The notes: a model not told the origin generated them from the letters alone. A stretch of 64,000 bases of DNA from Methanolinea sp. (GCA_018263335.1 JADFCY010000004.1:56516-120515), one strand, 5' to 3'; counted from the stretch's first letter, positions 1-8,993 are shown. Translations and numbers: made by a program.

Positions 1-1199
1 TCGTCTGCGACGCCTTTGGAAACCTTGTGGCGAAGGCAGGGAGGGGAGAGGAGGTCCTGATCGCAGAGATAGACCTCTCGTTGAACGATCTCGTGCGCGA
101 AGGGTGGGGATTTCTCCGGAACCGGCGGCCGGAGACTTATGGCATCCTGGCCGGCAGTATGGGACTTGCGCGGGGCGATACCCCCAAGGACTGCGGCTTT
201 CGCATGCCTGCGGAATGGGAACCTCACCAGGGGATCCTGCTCTCATGGCCCCATGACAATGGGACGTTCTTTGATCTCTCCGCAGTGGAACGCACATACC
301 TCGAGATAATACGGGCACTGCAGGGTCGGGAGCGGGTCTATCTCCTTGTCAGGGACCAGGAGATGCGGTCGCGTGTGCAGGGGTTGCTTGATGGGGGCGG
401 GATCAACCGCGGGCAGGTAAAATTTCATATCCATCCCTACTGCGATGTATGGTTCAGAGATTATGGTCCCACGTTTCTGGTGCACGAGCGTGACCCGGCA
501 GTTGCAATGGTGAACTGGAAGTTCAACGCATGGGGAGGCAAATACCCCGAACTGGAAGACGATGACATTGTCCCGTCGATCCTGGAAAGCGCATTGCAGA
601 TCCCTGCATTTACACCAGGCATGGTGCTTGAGGGGGGATCGATTGATGTCGACGGTTGCGGGACTCTCATGACGACCGAACAGTGCCTCCTCCATCCAAA
701 CCGGAACCCATCCCTCTCAAAGGAGCAAATTGAAAAGGTACTCGGGCAATTCCTCGGTGTATCCAGGTTTATCTGGCTGAAGGGGGGGATTGATGGCGAT
801 GATACCGATGGCCATGTTGATGACGTTGCCCGTTTCGTCAGCGAAAAAACCGTCGTCTGTGCAGTCGAGGAGGACAGGGCGGACGCAAATTACGAAGTCC
901 TCCGGGATAATTACGAGATACTGCGCAGTTCTTCTGCCCATGACGGCTCACCCCTCAGGGTGGTATCGCTCCCCATGCCACGGTCTTTCCCGGAGCCGGT
1001 CCCTGCGAGCTACACCAATTTCTACATCGGAAATGGGGTTGTGCTGGTCCCGACATTCAGTGACCCTGCCGACGGCCGCGCAATCAGGACGCTCAGGAGT
1101 GTCTTCCCGGGAAGGGAGGTATTGGGAATCGAATGCAGTGAGATGATCAGGGGGATGGGTGCCATTCACTGCGTGAGCCAGCAATTACCCTCGCCCTGA
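1..1199 (+). CDS. aguA: Fused N-carbamoylputrescine amidase (C-terminal end) and agmatine deiminase, cut by left edge
   Basis: The reading frame is open to the left edge. The first ~50 codons read like the C-terminus of a nitrilase-family amidase (FGNLVAKAG, then FLRNRRPETYGIL). With no stop they run into a complete agmatine deiminase beginning near an internal ATG at 159 (MGLARGDTPKD, about 346 aa, the usual family length). Deiminase motifs are present: DVWFRDYGP, LEGGSIDVDG, TDGHVDD and the catalytic cysteine in GMGAIHC. The deiminase turns agmatine into N-carbamoylputrescine and the amidase turns that into putrescine, so the product would join consecutive steps. What is seen is frame continuity; a single bifunctional polypeptide is inferred. 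The amidase catalytic residues lie outside the window. Confidence 0.85.
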   Translation, partial: VCDAFGNLVAKAGRGEEVLIAEIDLSLNDLVREGWGFLRNRRPETYGILAGSMGLARGDTPKDCGFRMPAEWEPHQGILLSWPHDNGTFFDLSAVERTYLEIIRALQGRERVYLLVRDQEMRSRVQGLLDGGGINRGQVKFHIHPYCDVWFRDYGPTFLVHERDPAVAMVNWKFNAWGGKYPELEDDDIVPSILESALQIPAFTPGMVLEGGSIDVDGCGTLMTTEQCLLHPNRNPSLSKEQIEKVLGQFLGVSRFIWLKGGIDGDDTDGHVDDVARFVSEKTVVCAVEEDRADANYEVLRDNYEILRSSSAHDGSPLRVVSLPMPRSFPEPVPASYTNFYIGNGVVLVPTFSDPADGRAIRTLRSVFPGREVLGIECSEMIRGMGAIHCVSQQLPSP

Positions 1200-1203
1200 C
1201 GAT

Positions 1204-1629
1204 TCACCTGGCCTTCACATCCCGTTCTCTCTCCTCCTGGATCGCAGGACTGCCAGGGAAGGAGAGGTGCAGGTGGACAAGCACCCAGGCGTGACCTGTC
1301 CCTTTCAGAACCGCCGTGAACCTGCCTTCCGGGAGCGGAGAATCCCCTGCAAAAGAAGCATGAAATGCACCAAATACCCAGCTGATGGTACCAATAGCCT
1401 CTATCTGGATGTTCGAAAGCTGAAGATTGGAGAGGTGTTCTGTCTCCCGTTCGAGAAAGACCTCGAGTTGGTCGAGTCCTTGGAATAACTTTTCGGTTCC
1501 CGGGCCGAATCCCGAGCATCCCGGGTCAGCATGCGAGAGTATTGCGGGGATATCGGCCCGGTTCCAGTACCGTACCAGGAGGTCAAGGGTATCGAGTACC
1601 TGGAGGCAGGTCTGATGACTCGGATTCAT
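1204..1629 (-). CDS. SnoaL-like / NTF2-fold protein
   Basis: A 141-aa protein without signal peptide or membrane segment. An N-terminal helical part (VLDTLDLLVRYWNRADIPAIL) precedes a GFGPGTEKLFQGLDQL stretch and beta-rich repeats (ISWVFGAFHASF, GRFTAVLKGTGHAWVLVHLH), the pattern of DUF4440/SnoaL-like cone-shaped NTF2 folds. Such folds bind small ligands or form dimers; the substrate cannot be read from sequence. It converges on the deiminase gene with a 4-bp gap. Start is ATG at 1629; no clear Shine-Dalgarno precedes it. The antisense-frame ORFs here are shadows. Confidence 0.65.
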   Translation of the reverse strand: MNPSHQTCLQVLDTLDLLVRYWNRADIPAILSHADPGCSGFGPGTEKLFQGLDQLEVFLERETEHLSNLQLSNIQIEAIGTISWVFGAFHASFAGDSPLPEGRFTAVLKGTGHAWVLVHLHLSFPGSPAIQEERERDVKAR

Positions 1630-2540
1630 GCGAATAAGGTATGGATACGAATCGATACAAGCATATCGTCATTTCAGGGATTGGGACCTGCAAGACGATG
1701 TGCGCTCAAAGGCCATTCTCCCCACCTTTTCACCACCGTTGAGTGCAGATCCTCTTCTCACGTGGGGTGGCCTTTGAAGGTGAAGGAGAAAATGGGGGAC
1801 ACTTCATTTGCTGAAGCCTTCGGTGTGGTTTCCCTCTTCTGAAGGATTGTGCAGTGCAGGAAGAAAAGCGCGGGATCACACACCACTCTGTGGGAAATAT
1901 CGTCGTCTTGGGAGAACCTGAATATCCTGCATGGGGAATGCAGGGCACCCCGATCCCATTGTCCCTGATAAAAACCAACCGCTCTCCCCGGCTGTTACAT
2001 GAAGATTGAATTTTGGAAGATTACGAAAAATTTCGGCGTAATTCAGGATGAGGTTGTGGATGCATGTAAATTCCCGCATGGCGAGTGTTCAACACGTTGC
2101 ATGGTCGGGGAGGTTATCTGTCAAGAGTAGCGATTGCAGGGGATGATAGGGTATTTGACAAAAAATCGCGGATAGATCACGGAATTAACAGGAAATAGGC
2201 CGCAAACACTCTTCTAATGAAGGTCACTTCGTGATCTCCTATGAATATGCATCCAGCCTCTTTTTGCGTCGGGGCTGTCGAAGGGTCCACCCGGAGTGTT
2301 TTCGTTTTGTATGCGTGTCCCCCGATGAGAATCATATGATTTTTTCGAGGATGATCCCGAAAGTGCGCCTGGCCCTGCAATCGTTACGAGAGAACCGTGA
2401 TACTGCACCGGCACGATGACAGGCTCTCGAGGGAATGATCTTCATCACTCATGCACCGGAAGCCCTGCTGTGTTGGCTCCCTCTCATTTTATACTGGCCA
2501 TGGTGCAGGGACGGTGAGGGGACAAGGCGGGACTGATGCA
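1630..2540. other. Gene-poor stretch, no supported CDS
   Basis: About 900 bp with only short ORFs on both strands (for example 1531..1842 + and 2177..2380 -). None has a recognisable domain, a ribosome-binding site or protein-like composition. The one clear structure is the large inverted repeat at 1707-1776, listed separately. The stretch may hold a decayed gene or an untranslated RNA; nothing more can be supported. Confidence 0.5.
1707..1776. other. Large bulged inverted repeat (possible structured RNA)
   Basis: CAAAGGCCA (1707-1715) pairs perfectly with TGGCCTTTG (1768-1776). After a 4-nt bulge (TTCT), CCCCAC (1720-1725) pairs with GTGGGG (1762-1767), giving a 15-bp interrupted stem around a ~36-nt loop. 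No T-tract follows, so it does not look like a terminator. It lies in a gene-free stretch, so a non-coding RNA or remnant of a mobile element is possible; neither is shown. Confidence 0.4.
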
Positions 2541-2550
2541 AAATTATATG
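2541..2550 (+). promoter_or_regulatory. TATA-like box for the coiled-coil/dinB operon
   Basis: AAATTATATG lies 28 bp (centre) before an ATG at 2574 and about 46 bp before the ATG at 2592. Spacing fits an archaeal TATA box with transcription starting near 2571-2575. It is the only A/T-rich element just upstream of this operon. Confidence 0.5.
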
Positions 2551-2591
2551 AGAATTGGTCATTGAGATGTGTGATGACAGGGGCAGCCTCT

Positions 2592-2804
2592 ATGGAACCC
2601 GGGGATCTGGAGAAGTACGTGGAGAAACTCGAGCAGAGGATCGAGATCCTCGCAAAAGAGAATGCAGCCCTTACCATGACCCTGAATAAGATGATGAGGG
2701 AGAACATGAAGCTCAAATCTGAAATACACAACCTTGAGAAGAAACTCTCGCTGGTGGATGCCGATCCTTCCGTTCACCTCGATCCGGAGCTGCAGAAGGA
2801 ATGA
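2592..2804 (+). CDS. Small coiled-coil protein coupled to DNA polymerase IV
   Basis: A 70-aa protein that is almost entirely a heptad-rich coiled coil (LEKYVEKLEQRIEILAKEN, then KMMRENMKLKSEIHNLEKKL) with a short acidic tail. An AGGGGC element 8 nt before ATG 2592 supports this start; an in-frame ATG at 2574 is the alternative. Its stop overlaps the dinB start as ATGA, so the two are translationally coupled. The coiled coil resembles the N-terminal coil of proteasomal ATPases, but no ATPase domain follows. A role as partner or regulator of the polymerase is inferred only from coupling. Confidence 0.65.
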   Translation: MEPGDLEKYVEKLEQRIEILAKENAALTMTLNKMMRENMKLKSEIHNLEKKLSLVDADPSVHLDPELQKE

Positions 2805-3961
2805 ACGGCCATGTCCCCTCACCTCCCCTCGAACCATTGCTGCAGGACTCCGACCCGGGCATGCACCTGACCAAAGGAAAATCCCATACCCATCGCATCA
2901 TCCTCCACGCAGACATGGACAGCTTTTATGCGTCCGTGGAGATGCGCGAACATCCGGATCTCAAGGGGAAGCCGGTCGTGATCGGTGCCGACCCAAGAGA
3001 GGGGAGCGGCAGGGGTGTCGTCTGCACCTGCTCCTACGAGGCCAGGAAGTACGGAGTCCGTTCCGCGATGCCCATCTCCCATGCATACCAGCTCTGCCCG
3101 CATGCGGTATTCCTGCCACCGCGTTTCGCCGTGTATAGCAGGACATCAGAAAGAGTAATGGCTATTCTGCATGGATATGCAGAAAAGTTCGAGCAGGTGA
3201 GTATTGACGAAGCATATCTTGACCTCTCATATCTGGAAGACTTCACAGATGCAGAGCAGATCGCACGGCAGATCAAGGAAGAAATCCACCTAAGTGAACA
3301 ACTCAGCTGTTCGATAGGGATTGGGCCGGGAAAGGTCGTGGCAAAGATCGCGTCCGACCTGCAGAAGCCCGGGGGATTGGTCGTGATCACGCCCGGGCAA
3401 ATAAAGGAGATCCTCTACCCGCTCCCGGTATCAAGGATTCCCGGAGTAGGCAGAAAGACTGGAGAGGCCCTCGTCCAGAGAGGCATCTCTACCGTGGGAG
3501 ATCTCGCAGAGGCGGATATTCAGCAGCTCATGGGGGTATTGGGAAGATGGGCCGTCCCGCTCCAGAAACTGGCAAGAGGGATAGATGATTCGGAGGTGAG
3601 GGAGCATACGGATAGCAAGTCGATAAGCAGGGAGGTGACATTTGAGACCGATATTGACTCTCCCAGCGTTATACTGGAGACTCTGGAGGGTATGGCCCGA
3701 GAACTTGGCAAAGACCTTGCGGAGCGGAACCTCTTTGCCAGGACTGTCACCGTAAAGATAAGGTTTGCAGATTTCGCAACCTTCAGCAGGTCACGCTCGC
3801 TTCCGTGCCCCACCAGGGATATCCGGGCAATTCTCTCGGCCGCAAGGGACCTTGCCCTGCCCCTCATCTCCAAGAACAGGGTCAGGCTTGCAGGCCTCCG
3901 GCTCTCATCCCTCTCCCACGTCGATCGTAATCAGACGACGATAGGAGAATTCTGCGGGTGA
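2801..3961 (+). CDS. dinB: DNA polymerase IV (Y-family, DinB)
   Basis: A 386-aa translesion polymerase. Palm catalytic carboxylates are visible in HADMDSFYASVE and VSIDEAYLDL; the steric-gate region follows the first motif. CSIGIGPGKVVAKIASDLQKP is the conserved palm motif, and RIPGVGRKTGEALVQRG is the helix-hairpin-helix of the thumb; the little-finger domain fills the C-terminal third. The extreme C-terminus, QTTIGEFCG, resembles a degenerate PCNA-interacting peptide (QxxIxxF). The first ~30 residues before HRIILHAD are an extension, so a start slightly downstream (Met21, MHLTKGKSH) is possible. The gene overlaps the upstream coiled-coil gene by 4 nt. Confidence 0.93.
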   Translation: MNGHVPSPPLEPLLQDSDPGMHLTKGKSHTHRIILHADMDSFYASVEMREHPDLKGKPVVIGADPREGSGRGVVCTCSYEARKYGVRSAMPISHAYQLCPHAVFLPPRFAVYSRTSERVMAILHGYAEKFEQVSIDEAYLDLSYLEDFTDAEQIARQIKEEIHLSEQLSCSIGIGPGKVVAKIASDLQKPGGLVVITPGQIKEILYPLPVSRIPGVGRKTGEALVQRGISTVGDLAEADIQQLMGVLGRWAVPLQKLARGIDDSEVREHTDSKSISREVTFETDIDSPSVILETLEGMARELGKDLAERNLFARTVTVKIRFADFATFSRSRSLPCPTRDIRAILSAARDLALPLISKNRVRLAGLRLSSLSHVDRNQTTIGEFCG

Positions 3962-4068
3962 CTTCAAGGATGGCAGGACCTGCGGGGCAAGGGCATGGCA
4001 TGCCGCTGTGCCTGGTGCGGGTGTGAAAAAAGTATTGTGGGAGTTTCCTGTGGTGGACTCCTTGACTG

Positions 4069-4470
4069 CTACAGGATACAGGACACAGAGAACACAAACT
4101 TCTCTATCTTTCCTGATGCGGTCACCTTCTGGTGATACTCGATCATGGAAGATTGCACGTTTGCGTTCCCCTGCATGGAATTCTGATTCACCCAGGCAGA
4201 TACTGTACCCTGTGCGTAAGGACGAGGCAGGGAGACGGAACCGACGTGGTCGGTTACACCTTGAGCCGTGGTCAAATCTCCTTCCTTCTGAAGGGACGAT
4301 AGGGTGCATAAGGAGTAGAGATCGTCCAGGGATTGGGGGGATTCCAGCTGCGGGTCATAGACGGAATTTCCCTGGAAATCCGTGACCAGTGAAGCTCCTG
4401 CCGGGGAAAGAATCCCTATGCAGATCAGAATGAATCCTGGCAGTATGAGGTTCCGGTTCAGGTACTCCAA
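4069..4470 (-). CDS. Small exported protein of unknown function, TTG start
   Basis: A 133-aa ORF with a signal peptide: MEYLNRN, a hydrophobic run (LILPGFILICIGIL) and SPAGAS as a likely cleavage region. The mature part is polar and Gln/Ser-rich with no recognised domain. The start is unusual: on the minus strand AGGAGGTGA sits 7 nt before a TTG at 4470, and there is no better ATG, so the ribosome-binding site fixes the start. It probably acts outside the membrane. Two cysteines (one at the C-terminal SCIL) could form a disulfide. Confidence 0.55.
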   Translation of the reverse strand: MEYLNRNLILPGFILICIGILSPAGASLVTDFQGNSVYDPQLESPQSLDDLYSLCTLSSLQKEGDLTTAQGVTDHVGSVSLPRPYAQGTVSAWVNQNSMQGNANVQSSMIEYHQKVTASGKIEKFVFSVSCIL

Positions 4471-4707
4471 TGTATGTTCACCTCCTACATCTTGCGTTCG
4501 GGAAACAAGACGCTGACTGGGCCATATTCCGTGCGGGTATGGCCAAGCTGCCTTTCCCGGGCGTCAGGTGGCGGGTATGCACTTTCCTGGCGCCAATGAG
4601 TGTTATGCGGTATGCGGTATTTATAATAATTGAACCAAGGGGTTTGTATCATAAGAAGATTCGTGAAGGGAAAAGACTAAACATCCCATGTGAGGAAATG
4701 CTCATGT

Positions 4708-5193
4708 ATGGCGGGGGCAGTTGCCAGGAAAGAGGATGCAGAGGCGATAAATGAGCTGCGCCAGTACCTGCAGGAGATAGACGTTTCCATAGTCAAAGAG
4801 TTTGACGAGGGAGAGTTCCGTGGATTCTGGGTGAAATTCGGCGATTATCCGATTCTTATCGAGAACCAGAAGGGAAAATGGTATTTCATCGTTGCATTCC
4901 AGATCACGCTTCCACAGGGGCCGGAACAGGATGCACTGAACGAGTATTATGAAAAGAAAGATCAGCATTTCATATTCGAGCTCACAAAGGCATTCACCTC
5001 ACCTCTGACTGGCTTTTCACGGATCATGGAAAACGGGAAGGTGGTAGGATTCACTCTTTCAAGGTATATCTATCCCTTTTATCACGACTTCTGTGTAAAG
5101 GACCTTGATAGGGCACTTCAGGCTGTAGTGAGCCAGGGTGCGGAAGGAATCGCCTTCCTCAAGACGATACTCCCCACACATCCTGAACCTTGA
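4708..5193 (+). CDS. Conserved-looking cytoplasmic protein of unknown function
   Basis: A ~161-aa soluble protein with alternating helical and strand segments (FRGFWVKFGDYPILIEN, GKWYFIVAFQITLP, FELTKAFTSPLTGFSRIM). The layout resembles small secretion-chaperone-like or YbjN-like folds, but I do not assign a family. ATG 4708 has GAGG 12 nt upstream; an in-frame GTG at 4690 is the alternative. TTTATAATAATTG near 4619-4631 could serve as the promoter. The gene stands alone between two minus-strand exported-protein genes. Confidence 0.6.
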   Translation: MAGAVARKEDAEAINELRQYLQEIDVSIVKEFDEGEFRGFWVKFGDYPILIENQKGKWYFIVAFQITLPQGPEQDALNEYYEKKDQHFIFELTKAFTSPLTGFSRIMENGKVVGFTLSRYIYPFYHDFCVKDLDRALQAVVSQGAEGIAFLKTILPTHPEP

Positions 5194-5349
5194 GGGGGGT
5201 GTCTGAATCCTGTTGAAATGACCCCCTTTATTGTTCGTTATTTATTGTCAGGGGGCGATCCCCACCTCGGGAAATATTCTTTACACTCTGCAATAACAGA
5301 CTACTCTCTTCACACTTGTCGTGAATGGGTGAAGGGCTGATTGGCAATT

Positions 5350-5356
5350 AAAAAAA
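5350..5356 (-). terminator. T7 tract after the PKD gene
   Basis: A run of seven A on the plus strand (T7 on the transcribed minus strand) lies 17 bp after the stop of the PKD-repeat gene. Archaeal transcription commonly ends at such T-tracts without needing a hairpin. Confidence 0.4.
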
Positions 5357-5372
5357 TATGGTATTCTCCTCG

Positions 5373-8300
5373 CTACCTCACATATACCTTTCTTGAGGAT
5401 GTGCTGCTCCCTGCCGCGTTCTGCGCGGTAAGGCTGACAGTATAGGTTCCTGCAGTGGTATAGGTGTAGGTGGGGTTCCTGATTGTCGAGGTCCCGCCGT
5501 CACCAAAGTCCCAGTTCCAGGAGACCGGAGAGTTGAAGGACATGTCGGTAAACTGGACGGTCATCGGGGCAAAACCGATGCTTTTACTCATCATGAAAAA
5601 GGAGACTGGAGCCCGTCCAGGCACCAGGGGGGGCACGGGCGTCGGGGTGACTGTCGGTGACATGGTTCCCGATGGTGATGTGGGGGCAGGCGAAGGCACA
5701 ACGATGGGCGCCCTCACCCAGACATAGGCTGAGCGGGAACTGCTCCCTCCGTAGTTGAGGACTTTCAAAGTGACCGTGTAGGTCCCTGTTCCGGTATAGG
5801 TGTGCGAGGGGCTCTGCTCCGTCGAGGTGGTCCCATCCCCAAAGTCCCACTCCCATGCAAGCGGCGCCCCCATCGAGCGGTCGGTGAAGGAGACGGTCAG
5901 GGGCGCGACACCGGACATCGGTCTCATCGTGAAGAATGCGATGGGGAGTGATCCTGATGGGGATACCCGGATATACCCTGGCTTAGTGGCCATCTCCTGG
6001 CCGGCAGCATTCCCCACCTTCAAAGAGACGGTGAAAGTGCCGGGGAACGCATACGTATGTTCGATATACGGGCTCTGATTGCTCCACACAGTCGTCCCAT
6101 CCCCGAAGTCCCACCAGCGTGAAGTCACAACGCCTGTTGAGGTGTCAGTGAAGGCCACGCCGAGCGGCGCATTCCCTGACAGTGGTGTAGCCTCGAAGGA
6201 GGGGACCGGGGGAAGGGACGGCTGCGTGACATTGATGCAGTCGGTTACCGTGGTGGTGTTGCTCCCGTACTGGCTGTTGATGGTCAGAGTGACATCATAG
6301 AGGCCTGGATTCTGATAGGTGTGGGAGATCCAGGGATACCCTTCTGTTGCGGTTGTCCCGTCGCCAAAGTCCCATGCCCATTCGTCGTAGTAATACCAGT
6401 AGGGGATGAAGGCATCGAATTCTACCTCGAGTGGTGCATCTCCCACCGATGGATACGGATAGAATGCTGCAACTGGGGGTGGCGGAGAGACATGGATATA
6501 ATCAACCTTCTCGATGGTATCGGTCTCTCCCGTCCTGCTTACTGTCAGCATGACGGAGTAGTTCCCTGGTGAATCATAGACCATGACGGGATTCTTCTCG
6601 GACGATACCCTGCCGCCAGGGTAGGGAAGAGCGCTTGTCTCGACCGGGCTCTCACTCAGGTAGTAATATCTTCCACCAAAGTTCCAGAACCATGAAACGG
6701 GATCTCCTTCAGAGGCATCGAGGAACTGAACGCTGAGTGGAAGAACACCTGAGGTCACGTTCGAAGTGAAATCTGCTTTCAGGGGGATTTTCTGGCTGAC
6801 AACGATATATGTCTCTCTCACTTCGATATCGCTCCCACCCGCGTTTGTGGTGGTAAGGCTCACGTTGTAGGCCCCTGCAGCGGCGTAGGTGTGGACTGGG
6901 TTTTTCTCATTCGATGTCTCTCCATCCCCGAAATCCCAGGCATACGAGAGTGGGGGAGATCCGGTTGACTGGTCTATGAAGCTGACCGTCAGGGGGGCAT
7001 CCCCGCTCCTCGGTGTTGCCGTAAAACCTGCAACGGGAGGGGGTGGAGACCAGTTGCCGATGTAATTGAGCCTCTCTACCGTGTCAGACAGGCCGTTTGC
7101 CGATACCGTGAGCGTGACGTTGTAGACCCCGGCATCCATGTAAGTATGTACCACTTCACGGTCGCTGCTGGTTGAGATGGTGCCATCCCCAAAATCCCAA
7201 AGATACGAGAGGTTCTCGAAATATCCTCCGTACGACCACTGGTAGAATGTCACTGTCAGCGGAAACGATCCATCCCTCGGCCATCCTTCAAAATCAGCCT
7301 CGGGAGGGTGGGGCGAAACCGAGAGGTAATCAGTCTTTTCTTCGGTATCGCTGCCGAAGTCGTTTGAGACTGTCAGCGAGATGGTGTAGTTGCCTGGCTC
7401 TGAATACCAGTGCCATGCCCAGGGATACGTGCTGTTTGTTCCATCACCGAAATCCCAGAGATATGAAGTGGGATTGCCCGTCGAGAGATCATTGAAGTCG
7501 ACGTATTGGTTCGTATAAATTTCAGTGCTGCTGGCATTGAAATCGGCATGCGGGAGTTCTCCGGCCGTGATACATCCCGGGATCTCGATTGAAGCGGTCC
7601 CGTAACTGTTCGAGACCGTGAGGTTTACGGTGTAAATTCCGGGAGATTCGTAGGTATGCGTCGGGCTCTGGTTATTCGATATGTTCCCATCGCCGAAGTC
7701 CCAGGCCCAGGATGTGGGGGTACCTGTGGAGAGATCGGTGAAGTTGACGACAAGAGGTATCACTCCAAATGTCGGTTGGGCAGAGAAATCAGCCACGGGA
7801 TAACGCTGCAGGACCTGGATGTAGTTCATTTTGGTCGTGGTATTGGTCCCGCCTGAGGTACTGGCAGCGAGGCTCACCGTGTAGTTCCCGGGGCTCAGGT
7901 ACGTATGGGAAGGGCTCTGCAATGATGAGATGTCACCGTCACCAAATTGCCATTGCCAGGTGGTTGGATTTCCGAGCGACGTGTCATGGAACTGGACGGT
8001 GAGCGGCTCTCCGCCAGATGTAGGAACAGCGACGAAATCCGCGATGGGGACTTCGTTGAAGACACGGATGTAGCCTGTCCTGGTGCTGGTATTGTGCCCG
8101 CCGTCATTCTGGACGGTCAGTGTGACTGAATATATTCCCGGCGTTGAATAGACATGCACGGGACTTGCGAGGCTGGAGTTCCCGCCATCACCAAATGTCC
8201 ACGACCAGCTCGTGATACCTACACCAGAAGATTCGTCAGAAAAGAGGACCGTGAGAGGGGCACCTCCTGTGGTGGTATTTGCAGAGAACGATGCAACGGG

Positions 8301-8891
8301 AGGAACATTGGTGACCGTGATATAATCTGTGGCGGCTGTAGTGTTACTCCCCCCGTCATTTGCAACCATAAGGCTCACGTTATACGAACCGGGAGCCTGA
8401 TAGGTGTGGAGGGGGTTCGAATCAGTGGAAGTGTTTCCATCGCCAAAGTCCCACAGGTAACTGGTCACTAGCCCGGTGGACTCATCGGTGAATTGAACAG
8501 GCAGGGGAATATGCCCGGAACGGGGACTCGCGTTGAATCCGGCCACAGGAGGGGTGTTGGTAACGAGGATATACCCTGGCTTTACCAACATGTCGCTCCC
8601 AGTGCTGTTTGCGACGGTGAGGCTGACAGTATAATTCCCGGGAGCGGTGTACTGGTAAAGCGGGTCCCGGAGGTTGGTGGAATTACCGTCACCAAAATAC
8701 CAGAGCCATGAAGTGACAAGGCCCGTGGAAGTGTCGTTGAACTGTACATGAAGCGGGTGCGGACCGCTGAGAGGCGATGCGGTAAAGTTCGCCTTGAGGA
8801 CGTCCGCGCTCACAGGGGCAAGCACTGTGGTTATGATGAGCAGCGCAGCCAGAAGGGGGATTTTCACCCTTACGAGAGGAAAATGTTTCAT
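5373..8891 (-). CDS. Secreted surface protein with 13 PKD domains
   Basis: A 1172-aa protein with a signal peptide (MKHFPLVRVKIPLLAALLII...PVSA), then an almost unbroken string of PKD (polycystic-kidney-disease) domains. I count 13 by their WDFGDG or variant motif, each about 80-90 aa and ending in a T-G-x-Y-I-x-V type strand. A Pro/Thr/Ser-rich linker of ~30 residues separates domains 12 and 13. Domain 9 has WNFGG with an insertion, and domain 10 has a Tyr-rich loop. No C-terminal membrane segment or sorting signal is visible, so it is probably released, or held in the S-layer by protein contacts. PKD arrays are typical Methanomicrobia/Methanomicrobiales cell-surface adhesive or structural proteins. 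Confidence 0.92.
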   Translation of the reverse strand: MKHFPLVRVKIPLLAALLIITTVLAPVSADVLKANFTASPLSGPHPLHVQFNDTSTGLVTSWLWYFGDGNSTNLRDPLYQYTAPGNYTVSLTVANSTGSDMLVKPGYILVTNTPPVAGFNASPRSGHIPLPVQFTDESTGLVTSYLWDFGDGNTSTDSNPLHTYQAPGSYNVSLMVANDGGSNTTAATDYITVTNVPPVASFSANTTTGGAPLTVLFSDESSGVGITSWSWTFGDGGNSSLASPVHVYSTPGIYSVTLTVQNDGGHNTSTRTGYIRVFNEVPIADFVAVPTSGGEPLTVQFHDTSLGNPTTWQWQFGDGDISSLQSPSHTYLSPGNYTVSLAASTSGGTNTTTKMNYIQVLQRYPVADFSAQPTFGVIPLVVNFTDLSTGTPTSWAWDFGDGNISNNQSPTHTYESPGIYTVNLTVSNSYGTASIEIPGCITAGELPHADFNASSTEIYTNQYVDFNDLSTGNPTSYLWDFGDGTNSTYPWAWHWYSEPGNYTISLTVSNDFGSDTEEKTDYLSVSPHPPEADFEGWPRDGSFPLTVTFYQWSYGGYFENLSYLWDFGDGTISTSSDREVVHTYMDAGVYNVTLTVSANGLSDTVERLNYIGNWSPPPPVAGFTATPRSGDAPLTVSFIDQSTGSPPLSYAWDFGDGETSNEKNPVHTYAAAGAYNVSLTTTNAGGSDIEVRETYIVVSQKIPLKADFTSNVTSGVLPLSVQFLDASEGDPVSWFWNFGGRYYYLSESPVETSALPYPGGRVSSEKNPVMVYDSPGNYSVMLTVSRTGETDTIEKVDYIHVSPPPPVAAFYPYPSVGDAPLEVEFDAFIPYWYYYDEWAWDFGDGTTATEGYPWISHTYQNPGLYDVTLTINSQYGSNTTTVTDCINVTQPSLPPVPSFEATPLSGNAPLGVAFTDTSTGVVTSRWWDFGDGTTVWSNQSPYIEHTYAFPGTFTVSLKVGNAAGQEMATKPGYIRVSPSGSLPIAFFTMRPMSGVAPLTVSFTDRSMGAPLAWEWDFGDGTTSTEQSPSHTYTGTGTYTVTLKVLNYGGSSSRSAYVWVRAPIVVPSPAPTSPSGTMSPTVTPTPVPPLVPGRAPVSFFMMSKSIGFAPMTVQFTDMSFNSPVSWNWDFGDGGTSTIRNPTYTYTTAGTYTVSLTAQNAAGSSTSSRKVYVR

Positions 8892-8940
8892 ACGAGATCA
8901 TCCCGGAGTGTACACTCGGAGGATGTGAGAGTCGAAACTA

Positions 8941-8962
8941 TCGGGCGTGAATTCAAGCCCGA
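8941..8962. promoter_or_regulatory. 22-bp palindrome in the leader of the PKD gene
   Basis: TCGGGCGTGAATTCAAGCCCGA is a palindrome with one mismatched pair (G/A at the sixth position). It lies 50-71 bp before the PKD gene start, downstream of the predicted transcription start. It could be a protein operator or a leader hairpin. Confidence 0.4.
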
Positions 8963-8993
8963 GGCTCCTCCTACGCACTGCCTCTGAATGCCA

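Noticed and set aside
1531-1842. 103-aa plus-strand ORF
   Set aside because: Overlaps the SnoaL-like gene and the hairpin; composition not protein-like.
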